Source: Glycine soja (taxonomy: Eukaryota; Streptophyta; Magnoliopsida; Fabales; Fabaceae). From it: a DNA stretch of 64,000 nucleotides. The stretch is from the NCBI RefSeq assembly GCF_004193775.1, contig NC_041002.1, positions 434,001 through 498,000 on the forward strand, given 5' to 3'. Of this stretch, positions 30,199 through 42,250 are shown one piece after another. Every line of letters begins with the position of its first letter. Position 1 is the stretch's first letter. Under the pieces are notes generated by a model that made no database searches, was not told the DNA's origin, and was given only the letters and a program-made list of their open reading frames with translations. The translations under genes and the position numbers were made by a program.

Positions 30199-31860
30199 CT
30201 TTTGTGTTAATGCTCTGCTATTGTATAATTTGTATTTCTAGTAGCCACCTGAATAAACATTGCATTTTGTGTTCCTAATAAACTTTTGGTTTCATGTTAC
30301 ATTACTACAAGTTAGTTTTATTTAACGCTTCAATGGAAATGGAGAAAATTAAAACCTTGGACCTTGCGTTTCAAAACTTTTATCTAAAAACTATATTTTG
30401 TTTTTTTTACTTCAAAATATTTTTGGTAACTTTTAGTTCTTTATTAATTTTTTTCATTATTTTTAATCCGTTTAAAAAAAATTGTCTATTTTTATTTTCT
30501 CATTTATTTGTATTGCTTAAAAATAGTCTCAAATATAAAATAAATTAAGACTAAAATTGACAAAAAAAATTAATTTTAAACAATAAAAATAAAAATAAAC
30601 AATGGATTAAAAATAAGTAAAAATATTTAGAAAGACTAAAAAGACTTACACAGAATTAACAAAGGATCAAAAGTTGTATAAAAAAAATTTAGACTAAAAA
30701 TTAAAAAGGACTAAAAATTTAACTAATCATTTTTTATCATGATATTAATATGAATAATTCACACCAAAAATAATAATTAATCCTCATTGAAGATCATAAT
30801 CACACACGAGTTAAGTATTTCCCTCCCCAATAAAACTTAATATAAAATTCTCAAAATTTACATTTTGTTTGTATTTTCTTAGTTTACTTAATATAAATTT
30901 CTAAAAACAAAAGTACAATTTAACCACTTCATCTCTATTATTTTGTCTCAAGAGGTGCTTGTTAAATAGTTTACACAAACTAAAGCTTAATAGAGGAACG
31001 ATCTTTGCCCTGACATTGACCTTAAAAAGAGAAAAAATAAAATAAAATCGTATATTGTCATCCAATCCAACAGCACCGCATGAGAGTTTTTGATGCATTT
31101 GCATGAATAAAATGTGCACGTAAAATTTTAGATTCAAAACTCATTATCACCGTAGCCCCCCCCCCCCCCAAAAAAAAAAAAAACATCATCCAATCAATTT
31201 AGAAATAAAAGCAAGCTGTTGCAAGCGTTATTTAAACTAGACTTCGCAATGCAACGGTAACAAAATAGCTATAATTCACAGAAAGGAATTAATAGTACTA
31301 TTAGAACTTTTTACCAACATGAAATGCATCCATCAGTTGGAAAATGTTAAAAATACCATATATGATCAGTTAGTTTTTTCAAGCCTTATTTGCTCCCTAT
31401 ACATGTACAATGATCAACACATCTATAATTCCTGACTTTCTCAATGTCCGGATTAATGGGTTACTTTTGAATGGTCAAAAATGCCTAAAATGATAGTCAA
31501 ATTGAACACCAATGCCGAACTGGTCCATCAAGATCCTCAAACACAACACAATTAAAATGAACTTGACAGTAAATTCGTCTTTAACCTTCATCAATGAGGT
31601 CTCACTCTTGGAGCGAATGTTTCAGCAACCAGCAGAGGAACTGCTATTGTTGCATCACAGTGTGGTTTAAAGTAAGCGCTTCCATAATATATTTGTTCCA
31701 TAATATAACATGTTACTGTTATTGATGATGTTGTTGAGTGTTCTAGACAAAGGTGAGGGTGACAACAGGCAATGTTGCGGAGGTGTTAAGGTTGTGGAAG
31801 GGAGGTGCTCAGTGAGTCATTAAGGATAATTTGGTCTTTACAAAATTTCTCGGGAGGTGC
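30199..31860. other. Intergenic DNA with a fold-back repeat
   Basis: Between about 30340 and 30730 the left half has 'ttttaatccgttt'-type blocks and the right half their inverted counterparts ('aatggattaaaaat', 'gactaaaaattaaaaaggacta'), like the element at 5803. A run of 14 C directly followed by 14 A lies at 31156-31183. I see no coding gene. Confidence 0.45.
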
Positions 31861-31874
31861 AGGATTCAAACAAC

Positions 31875-31955
31875 CCAAGCCCATTATTTAATTGGGCCTT
31901 AAAAGTGGACCCGTTAATTCTAACAACCCAAGCCCATTAGGTTTAGGGTTATGTT
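31875..31955 (+). promoter_or_regulatory. Ribosomal-protein-type promoter elements (site II and telo-box)
   Basis: Two AAGCCCATT blocks (31877 and 31930), one TGGGCCTTA (about 31893) and TTTAGGGTTA (about 31943-31952, the inverse of the AAACCCTA telo-box) cluster 190-270 bp before the eL31 ATG. Site II plus telo-box is the standard arrangement in plant ribosomal protein promoters. Confidence 0.75.
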
Positions 31956-32033
31956 ATATTAGAGTGGAGACTCTTGTTTTGTTTCTCTGTTGAGTGTAGA
32001 ACGCTGCTGCCGAAACCCTTCCGGAACCCTAAG

Positions 32034-32118
32034 GTGTCTCTTTCTCCCATTTTCCTAAACTACGTAGGTATGGTTGTATGATGTAATAATGAAATTTTGT
32101 AATTGTGTTGTATTGCAG
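32034..32118 (+). other. Probable 85-nt 5' UTR intron of the eL31 gene
   Basis: The donor CCTAAG|GTGTCT at 32034 and acceptor TATTGCAG ending at 32118 would splice the leader. The base after the acceptor starts a perfect donor GTAAGT, giving an AG|GTAAGT junction. Signals only; an alternative donor at 32068 would leave only 51 nt, short for a plant intron. Confidence 0.4.
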
Positions 32119-32122
32119 GTAA

Positions 32123-32966
<844 letters not shown>

Positions 32967-33631
32967 TTTATATCTGTTTGAAACCCGGAGACATACATGT
33001 AGCTTTTTGTTTCTGCAACCGAGTCTTGTTTTTCCAGATTTATCAAATTACTCCTAATTTTGTTGGGTTACTTCGAATTTTGTTGAGACGTAATGTGGCT
33101 TGATAATATCACTTTTAGTTTTTACTCCTGCTGTTTGTTTATGCGTTTGTGCTAGTGGAAATAGTAACATTGATTTTAGCCCTCATTCCTTATGTCTTGG
33201 ATATGGGATAATATGAGAAAACATTGAATGAGGACGGTAATGTAGGGTTTTTTTTTTGTTTTTTTAGCGGGGATTGGAGTATTGTGGAAGCACATGATAC
33301 TTGGGACACCCTTTAATTACAATAGCATATAAGGATTGCCAACTTATCATTAAAAACCAACATTTTTCTCGATTATTTCTATATCTCACAGCGCTATCAA
33401 ATATGAGAGCATATTCATAAATTGAACAAAGTGTTGTTTAGCAGTTGTACGAGTGTATCAGATGTAAGTTAAAAAAGTAAATATCTTGAACTAGTGTTTC
33501 GTCAACTATGGATTGCCCACATGTTTTAATTTCTTTTATTTGAAGCCGAAATTGTAAAGCGTGAACATTACTAATGTAAAGTATTAACTGTTAAAAAAAC
33601 GAAGTAACATGATTTTTCGTCATGGTGTCGT
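32967..33631. other. Tail-to-tail gap, eL31 and PPR gene
   Basis: 3' UTRs of eL31 (plus) and the PPR gene (minus) converge here. No further gene seen. Confidence 0.5.
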
Positions 33632-35557
33632 TCACCAATAATCCTTACAAGAACAAGAGCCATTTTCAAAATGATGGAACCTGTTTGTGTCTCTTAATAC
33701 AATTAGTCTCCTTGTAACTTTTGAAACAGCCTTCATCCAGGAATGACAGTCAACACAAACCCGAAGATTCTTGGTGATTCTAATTGGCATTCCAGCAGCA
33801 GTGTTGATTAGTGCATATACAGCTGCAAGCCGTTCACAGTGCTCACAAACCCATATTGCTTTTATCTCTTCATTTATATCGTGGAGAACAACACTCGTGT
33901 TAGGGATATATCCCAAGTCCTTAATAGCATTTGACAACTTGTTCCAAATTCTCATATACTCAGCAGAACAACGAAAACCAGAGCTCCCTCCGGCAACAAA
34001 TGTATGAATCTTATGCTTTATTTGTATCCAACTACATCCAGCATCTTTCTTCATTCCCGTCAAGGCCATCATTTCTCTAACCCTCTTCATATCTTCCCAC
34101 ATCCCTGCATTTGCATATATGTTTGAAAGCATCACATAATTTCCCGGATTGTTAGGTTCAATCTCAAACAATCGCTCTGCAACTATTTCAGCTAGAGCAA
34201 CATTTCCATATAGCCTGCACGAGTTAAGCAATGACCCCCAAGTGCTGCCACTTGGTCTCATCGGAATGTTCTCTGCCACACTTAATGCCTCATCAAGTTT
34301 CCCTGACCTGCCCAATATGTCCACCAAACAGGCATAATGCGCTAAAGATGGTTGCACCCCAAAATCCTGCATCACATTAAACAATCTTTTCCCCTCACTG
34401 GTGAGTCCTGAATGGCTACAACCTGACAGCAAGGCAACAAAGGTAATCCCATCTGGTTCAATGCCATACCTTATCATTTCATCAAACAAACCCAACGCTT
34501 CATATATTTGACCATTGATTGAAAATCCAGCCAACATTGTATTCCATGATGTCAAATCCTTGCTGTGCATTCTGTCAAACACTTTTTCACAATAACCAAT
34601 TTCTCCACATTTGGCTTACATGTCCATCAATGAGTTTAGTAAAGGCACATCAGCATTCTTCCTAGACTTTAGAATCTGCCCATGTACCTCCTTGCCACTA
34701 AGAAGTGCAGTAATCTGAGCACACACTGGTAACACGGTTGTAAGAGTAATCCAACTGAACTCCATTCCCTCTCTCTGCATAACTCTAAAAGCAGCAAGGG
34801 TCTCAAACATTCTACCTTGACCAGCAAAACCGGCAATTAAAGTGTTCCAAGACACAACATTTCGTTGAGGCATTGCCTCGAACACCTTTAAGACCTCATG
34901 GAAGCACCCAATTTCCACATACAACCCCAAAAGCGCGTTGTTCACCACTTGATCAGCTTCTTCAACATCATGCTTCACAATTTGGGCATGGATTGCTCTG
35001 CCAACCAGCGCATTGCCCGAATCGGAACACGCCTTGAGGGCAATGGAAAACGCGAAATTCCCAGGCTTCACACAGCGTGACAACATGTCACGGTAAAGAA
35101 GCTAAGCTTCATGGGAGAACCCGTTTCTCGAATACCCAATAGCCATAGCTACCCACACAGGTTCTTCTGGGATGTTCTCATCGCCAGTTCGGAACACGCG
35201 ACGAGCCTCGTTGACTCTGCCACAAACGGAATACAGCGTGATGAGCTTGGCCTTTAAAGTGGGGTTCTCAAAGACTCTGTTTTGAGAACGAAGCAAGTGC
35301 AAGTGGAGTTTTCGGCCATGTTCCAAGGACCTTCTGGAGATGCATGCGTGGAGGAGGAGAGAGATGCTTTCTTCTTCTTCAATGGGTGTGGGCTTCGATG
35401 ATTCGATTAGGCGAAGAGCTTCGTCCAAATTTCCCCATTTGCAGAGAGATTTTAGGGTTGTTTTGAGTTTGTGTGTATTTGTGGTTCTGGGTGTGGAAGT
35501 GGCTGTTATGTTCGTTTTGACGGTTATGTTGGTTGGAAGAGAAATGGCGGGGAGCAT
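33632..35557 (-). pseudogene. DYW-class pentatricopeptide repeat gene with two nonsense codons
   Basis: Intronless frame of 642 codons on the minus strand, uninterrupted except for TAG at codon 152 (35104-35102) and TAA at codon 314 (34618-34616). There is no frameshift: all three parts share one frame. PLS-type repeats are recognisable (VVSWNTLIAGFAGQGRMFET, TSWNTMLAGFSINGQ, ITFVALLSGCSHSGL), followed by E motifs and a full DYW deaminase domain. The deaminase keeps an H-x-E (HCE in place of HSE), CVDC and the C-terminal CSCKDYW. Such proteins perform C-to-U RNA editing in chloroplasts or mitochondria. Overall it resembles the At3g14330 (CREF3) type, by recollection. The stops replace what look like Leu in HEALLLYRDM and Tyr in MYAKCGE. 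C-to-U editing cannot repair UAG or UAA, so it is probably a recent pseudogene, or an allele with stops. Confidence 0.8.
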
Positions 35558-35736
35558 GATGGAGACTGAGACAGTCAGGAAGGAAAGGAATCATAGTGAT
35601 TTTAAGGTTAGTTTGGAAACTCCAATGAAGAAATTGAGTCTGTGGGAAAGATCTGAGAAACTGAAGCTTGTTTAGCTATATCATCAATTTTATCCTTTCG
35701 ATACTACACTGCATCGATATGTTTATGTTTTTAATT

Positions 35737-35830
35737 TTTTATCAGTCTTAATTGTTATTTTATTAGATGAAAAAATCAAACCTGTAACATTTTCCTGAAA
35801 TACTCAACCAACCTTATATTTCTACCATTG
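35737..35830 (-). repeat. SINE-like repeat, family A copy 3
   Basis: Blocks 'tttttatcagtcttaatt', 'ttttattaga', 'aaacctgtaac' and 'accaaccttatat' follow the order of the copies at 18123, 29716 and 61068. Confidence 0.4.
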
Positions 35831-36221
35831 CATCAATATGTGATCTCTTATTAATATAGTTAGTTAGTGTCAATCACTTGGATATACCTCTTAAAACGTG
35901 AAGTGTTTTGGTACTATTGTCTTTGATTCATCCAAGATTCAATTAATTATTTTATTAAAAAAATAGTTGATTTAGTTGATAATGATTTTAGATTTATATA
36001 CTTTTCCAAATATATGATTGTTATTAATGATTCTTTCTTTTCTAAATGCATGTCAATATAATCTTTTTTTTATTTAATTAAGGTATTTTTAATTTAAAAA
36101 TAGTTAATACATGAGACAATATGGATTGAGTCTTATATGAAAAAATAAATAAATTTAAAAAGTTCAATGTCATAAATAGGAATAGTATTAATTTGCTGAT
36201 TTGTTTTAGAATTGAAATGGC

Positions 36222-36300
36222 CAAAAAATTAAACTCAATTGCTACACTGACAAAAAAATTAAACTCAATTGCTACACTGACAAAAAAATTAAACTCAATT
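36222..36300. repeat. 30-bp tandem repeat, about 2.6 copies
   Basis: The unit gctacactgacaaaaaaatt+aaactcaatt is perfect at 36241-36270 and 36271-36300, preceded by a partial unit from 36222. Non-coding. Confidence 0.85.
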
Positions 36301-37368
36301 TAGTGATCTTTTTTTATTTATTTGCTAATTGCAAGTCTTACCTGGTTCTGGATTTATTTAGATCCAATACTTCTCTTATCCTTTTTCCTGCTTGCTTTTG
36401 GGAGAGTATTTTTTATTTATGTAGCTAGAAAATCCAAAATGAATATGTGGTTCGTTTTTAATTTTATTTTGAGAGCTTTACATTTCTTGGATCGCAACAA
36501 ACACTACAACACGTTTCATTATAAATATATATAGACATGGGAGGGTAAAGAAAATGGCAGTATATTTGGTTAAACTTGAGATAGTAATATTCAGAATGTG
36601 TGAGGAAAAGGGATGTTTGGATAGAGAGTGCATCCTTAAGTATATCCACAAAGGCACTAATCTCCTTTTTCCTTAACATCAGATATATTTTTCATTGATT
36701 TTTATAAAGAAAGAAGATCATAAATATTGACAAAAAAAAATTACATATATTAACAAAAGGATCTAATATATATATCTCTCATTTAAAATAAAAAAAATTC
36801 ATTGTAGGTCCACTAATCGTTGGACCGATCCAATTAATAACCTCGGCTTCTCTGGCCTCATGAACACCACCAAATAAATAGATAAATAACTTGAACAAAG
36901 TTTATATTCGTAATTTTATAAACTTTTTTGGTTTTTTAAAACTAAAGTCATTAGGTTAAAAAGTTATGATAAACATTACAGTTTTATATCCATAATAATA
37001 TAAATTTGATAGTTTAATTGAAAGTGAGATTCTTGAAGGATGCTTCTTAGGAATTCCCTTTCCTTCTTTCTTAGCTTTGAAGACCAACTCATTTCAACTT
37101 AACCCATCAAAACCATCGCTCTCTATTTTCGTCCTTTCTACCTTTCTCCGATCCCAATCCCTAATCTTTCTCTCTTCAAACTCTAATTTTTTCATCTGGG
37201 TTCGTTCTTCCTTTCCCCCTTTTTATCCCTTTCTTTCTTTGCTCACTATCATACATATCATTCGTTTCACGATTTTGATCGTTTCAGGGAGATCGGCTGA
37301 CGAATCGAGAGGATCTCATCGCTCGCGAGGGATTAGGGTTTCAATCGATCGCATCACATATCACAATC

Positions 37369-39331
37369 ATGTTTAGCCGGATGTTCGGTAAACCTAAACA
37401 GGAAACCAATGCTGTTGCCACTTTGGACAAGCTAAACGAGGTCCGCTATTCATCCATGCTCTCGGATTAGGGTTTCTATTTTTTCTATTTTGCTCTTTTT
37501 TGCTACCAGACTTGTCACCAATCGCCATAGCAACTCTGCTTATCAACTTTAAACTAACTGGTGGATATATATTTGTGAATTAGCATTATTTTATTACTTA
37601 CAATAAACTCTTTTTTGAGTTATTAAATATATCGATTAAGAAGATTATGAATTTAATCACAATATTTGACTGATTCATGGAATTGCAAATGAGCTTTTGT
37701 TTTGACTGATTCTTCATTGAAGGCTCCTAACTCTCATCAAACATGGTTTTTCATTGCATAGCTTATTAAGTTTGTCAATACCTTAGTTGTTAGAGAGAGG
37801 GTAGTTGTTTTCACATTGTTAGTTCGGTATTTCCGAATGGCAATTAAACAAAGAAGGACCCTTTTCTGTTGTCCAGTACACAATTTTAGTCTTGTTTTTT
37901 CTTTAATTCAAGATAGTGCATGCTATATAATATGATTATATCGATCTGGGTATGTGATAATTTTTCCAGCATAAATGGGTTATTGCTGGCATGTTGTGAG
38001 TGTTGTTGAATAAGAAATGACAATTTCTCCCAGTTTAACATTCATATGATTGTGGAAAATAATTTTCTTACTTTAGTATCTCCAAATTATAACACTAGTT
38101 GGCAGAGTATTCTTGCAATTCTTCTGAGCCACAACTTAATATGGTGGCCAACTGTTAGACTGGTGTTTAATACCAGTAATTTACGAGAGAATTTCTCAAA
38201 TAGAATGTTTTGTTCTTTGAATTATGTAGACACTTGAAATGCTGGAGAAAAAGGAGAAAGTGCTCCTTAAAAAGGTGGCAGCAGAAGTTGAAAAGGCCAA
38301 AGAATTCACAAGGGGGAAGAACAAAAGGGGTAGGTTACTGAACTCATGGGTACTTGTTCTAGAGAATATCTTCAGAGTGCTTTTTTTTTTCTCTCCCATT
38401 TTCACTTATATTGTGATATGTAATTTGAGTTTTGTTTTATGCAGCGGCAATACAATGTCTGAAGAGGAAGAGGTTATATGAACAGCAAATAGAGCAGCTT
38501 GGAAATTTCCAGTTGCGTATTCATGACCAGGTGTGAAAGTAATTTTGTATGTAGTAACATTTTGAAAGATGGTTTAGTTTATTGAGAGTCTTTTGTATCT
38601 TATGATGTTAATTTGTGATACAGATGATAATGTTGGAAGGTGCTAAAGCCACCACAGAAACGGTAGACGCGTTAAGAACTGGAGCAGCTGCTATGAAGGC
38701 TATGCAAAAAGCAACGTATGTAGTGGAGTACTATTTATGTTTGAAAATATTTAGTGATTAGTGATTGAACTTGTTAACATTTTCTTGTATTTCTTATGTC
38801 TCAATATCATGCTCTGACATATAATATTTATTCAACTGTTAATTGTGATTTATGATATTATTGAGTTGCAATATTTTCTTTTTCAGGAATATTGATGATG
38901 TTGACAAGACTATGGATGAGATCAATGAACAGACTGAGAATATGAAACAGATTCAGGATGCATTGTCTGCTCCAATTGGTGCGGCTGCTGATTTTGACGA
39001 GGTCATCCTCTTGGTTTATTTTATTTGTGCTATATTGGTTGCAAACAAGATATTCATATCTTTAGATTGTAGTACAGTAGTAGTGTTCTAGAACACCAAT
39101 GCATGTCCAAGGATCATGCTGAAATTCTTTTTCTTTCAGGATGAATTGGAAGCAGAACTTGAAGAACTGGAGGGTGCTGAGTTGGAAGAACAGCTTCTTC
39201 AGCCAGCAACTACAGCTCCTGCGGCCCCAGTGCAGGTCCCAGCTGGGCAGCAACCTACTCGCCCAGTTCCCGCAAAGCGAACTCCGGAAGAAGATGAATT
39301 GGCAGCTTTGCAGGCTGAGATGGCACTTTGA
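37369..39331 (+). CDS. SNF7: SNF7/VPS32 (CHMP4) ESCRT-III core subunit
   Basis: Polymerises on endosomal membranes to drive vesicle budding and scission in multivesicular body sorting. Exons 37369-37440, 38230-38329, 38445-38530, 38624-38715, 38887-39001 and 39140-39331 give 218 aa. The N-terminus MFSRMFGKPKQE is basic and amphipathic. The helical core includes TLEMLEKKEKVLLKKV, AAIQCLKRKRLYEQQIEQL, ATTETVDALRTGAAAMK and DVDKTMDEINEQTENM. An acidic C-terminal tail ends DELAALQAEMAL, the position used by the family for MIT or Bro1 partners. All borders are GT-AG. A partial unprocessed copy lies at 56530-58380. The start ATG gives the conserved N-terminus. Confidence 0.96.
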
Positions 39332-41709
39332 GCAGGTCCCTTTCCTCAGCTGTAACACTATCAATTTGTATTGTTATTTATGCATTTACTATGGAAGTTA
39401 AATGATGTGTGTATGCTCCATTTTCACAGTGGAATGTTCAACAGTTGCACAATTTAGCTCTTGCTTGAATGATGTATCATAGTTTGAAATGAATTAACCT
39501 AAGATAACTTCTGAGAAAAAGTATGAAAATCTTATTTTAGGCTGTTCTTATTGGTTTTGCCTCTGGCTTTGATTAAGCCAGAATTTTGCAGGCTTTTTTT
39601 TGTGCATGGCTTCAATGAAGAATTGTAACCACTATTACGTGGAGAATTCTGCTTCTCTCCTGCTCGCTTATCTTTGAAATTATTGAGCTGACCAGAGGAT
39701 GTATATAAAAGTGGAAAAAAAATTATCATAAAAGTCTTCAAAACGTACTACTTTTATTTTGGATGAGTTCGAACCCCTCCTTTCCATTATACGTATCAAG
39801 TATATTGATGCATTTGACTATCTTATACTTTATGTGGTTGAGTTTAACGTGGTCAGTTTAATCAATGTATTATATCTTAAACATGCTTACAGCAAAGTAT
39901 AAGGAATAAGAATTTGGTTAGCCTATGAGCTAGAACACAGCCATGATTAAGGTAATGATTTTTATTTGTCCATAGGAGGATTTACAAGCTGCACTGCCAC
40001 TGTGAATGTAAAATTTTATTTTCTTTATATTATAATAATGATTAAGTAATTAAGATATTTTCCTGTTAGTCTTTATGATCTCAAGCACAGTGCACCAGAA
40101 GACTTTTCACTGGTGGCCCTCAGCATTATCCCGATTCAATGGTCTATAAGGGTAGAAAAGTAACTAACATAGTGTTGCGTGGACCTTAATTTGTAACTGT
40201 ATTTTCCAGCAGTGTTAGCTTATGACTTTACCATAATGGTAAATACTTGTGAGTTGTGACATTACATTCTGGTTTTGGTGTTAACCAAAAGGATAATCGT
40301 ATATAAAAGTAAAATGACCTGATTAATTAACTGAACGGGCAAATTAAGAAAGTGAAAATTAAAAGGACAAAATTGGTGTTGGGTCGTTTTTGACATTTCC
40401 CGTGTTCCTCTTCCGGACCCGTCGTTTGGGTTTAGTTTTTATTTGAAAAGCTAAATTAAGAATATTTTGAGACCGAAAGCATTTGAAACCTGCAAGTTTA
40501 AGAGTATTTTATTATACGGCAATTAATTTAGTTTATGTCCAAACCCTGTAGTCATGATACTTAAAAAAGTCAATTGCAAATTAAATCCTGCCTTGACATG
40601 GTGCTAGGAGTGTCCAAACTCAACTAACGCACTAGATAGAAGATTATATTGTTTTTCTTCTATTGGATCCTCCGTTTTGAATCTACTTTATAGTGCATTG
40701 TTTTTAAACTACCATTGTTCTTAAAATTAGAAGTGTGCATTTGAAGAAGGTTGTTCTTTGGTAGTGGCAGCAGAATTGCAGTGGTCTGCCAGTGTACTGT
40801 TTGGAAACGGTGGAGGTGTTGTCATTGTTATGCGCGAGAAGTTGGATGAATTGGAATGTGAGAGAAGGAGTAGGGAGAAATCCGGAAATGCAAAAAAAAA
40901 AAAAATCTAAACTTTTCATTTAATCTAATAGTATATATTCACTCTTTTGCAAGGTGCGTAATGAGTTTCTACACGAACATTTTTGGTTTTTAGTTTATGT
41001 AATAGGTGTTGGTGTGTCTGCAATCCAGCCATTGATCAACTTGCGTGGTTATGCCAAATTGCCAATCAATCTTAACATTCCGAGAAATGATATGTATTTA
41101 AACATAAATATAATCAAATTCATGGAACAAACGTTCCTTATGATAGTCTGTACGAAATTATAGTTTCTAATATCAAGATATTCTACACCCCTTATGTGGA
41201 GATGAAATAAACCACTTCGATTTAACCATATCCCTCATTTAATATCTCCGTTTTAAAGACTTGGGTTCATCGACATGCCCTTGGAATCTCAGTAACCAAA
41301 GATGAATTTAACAATGCAAGTTGTTTTGTGGAGACAACGCCTACAACAACTGCTTCTCTCAAGCGTAAAAAGGACAAGAATAGCCAAAAGTAAAAGTTGC
41401 TTAATCTACCCAAAACCCTAACCCACTTTTTTTTTTTTTTTTTTTATGTGGGCAATTGGTGCCTATGATCAGCCAAGCAACTAGGGCATTCTGCCAAAAT
41501 TCGTTGACAAAGAGGTTCCTAAGTGGTGTGCAACCAGAAAAATAGGTTTCACCACTGATTACTACTAATTGAAAATGACTAATTGCGGAAATAAATAGAT
41601 AGATAGGGGAAAACTCAGAAATATACATACACATAATAAAAAAGAATTTCATTGAAAGAATAGAGTTGAAGAAAAACATAGTGAATAGATGAATGGGGTG
41701 ATAGAGAGG
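39332..41709. other. Intergenic DNA between SNF7 and the AG-peptide gene
   Basis: SNF7 3' UTR and a flank (to about 39930) that is also duplicated at 57771-58380, then AT-rich spacer. About 41190-41395 has an unplaced coding-like stretch ending SLKRKKDKNSQK, but with frame breaks. A T tract lies at about 41428-41445. Confidence 0.45.
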
Positions 41710-42041
41710 TTAGTGAATGATGTAAGTAAGGACCAGAGCCAGCAGCATTAGCACATAGGCAATTCCTTGGTCAACTGATATCCCTGCAAACCCAATTGGA
41801 ATAGAGACATAGCAAATTAGCAATTAATCAATTAATTATCATGAGACATGAAAATGAAAAAAAAAAAAAAATAAGAACCTAAGGATAATAATTTTGAGAA
41901 GGGATAACATAGCATACCATCACTTGTGGGTGCAGGGGCAGGGGCAGGAGGAAGGACCTGAGCATTGATGGAAGGTGCCACATAAGCCAAAGCAAGAGCC
42001 ACAATGGACATAACAAAAACCTGAACTCTCAACACTTCCAT
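41710..42041 (-). CDS. Arabinogalactan peptide, GPI-anchored (AGP16/20/22/41 type)
   Basis: Exons 42041-41918 and 41783-41710 on the minus strand give 65 aa. The layout is a signal peptide (about 1-27, MEVLRVQVFVMSIVALALAY to SINA), a very short mature peptide QVLPPAPAPAPTSDG whose Ala-Pro repeats are expected to be hydroxylated and arabinogalactosylated, then a hydrophobic C-terminal GPI signal (DQGIAYVLMLLALVLTYIIH). The TSDG-SVDQGIAY junction is the hallmark of this AG-peptide group. The mature product would be a proteoglycan head of roughly a dozen residues at the cell surface. The first exon lies in a longer upstream-open frame, but Met at 42041 starts the signal peptide. A 134-bp GT-AG intron splits codon 42. 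Confidence 0.92.
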
Positions 42042-42094
42042 TGCAACTTTACAACCACACTCTGAATTTTGGATGTGGCTGAGGCTAAGGTTGA

Positions 42095-42250
42095 TTGGTT
42101 TATAAGGAGGAGAGAAGGGAGTGAGAGAGAGAAAAAAAAAACTGAAGATTGCTTTGGTTAAGAGAATCTTGGCAAAGCTGAAGACACTCTGGCTAGCAAT
42201 ATATGTCAAGAGAACAAGGCCTACTAGCCGTTGATGTTTGCCACGTGTAG
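42095..42250 (-). promoter_or_regulatory. AG-peptide promoter: TATA box and G-box
   Basis: The minus strand reads CTTATAAACC at about 42098-42107, a TATA box 60 bp before the ATG. CCACGTGT at 42241-42248 is a G-box/ABRE-like site 200 bp upstream. Confidence 0.55.

Larger units (their letters stand above)
35558..37368. other. Divergent promoter region, PPR and SNF7
   Basis: AT-rich spacer with a SINE-like repeat (35737), a 30-bp tandem repeat (36222-36300), and the SNF7 5' UTR from about 37040. A TTTCAG acceptor-like site at about 37283-37288 suggests a 5' UTR intron. Confidence 0.45.
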
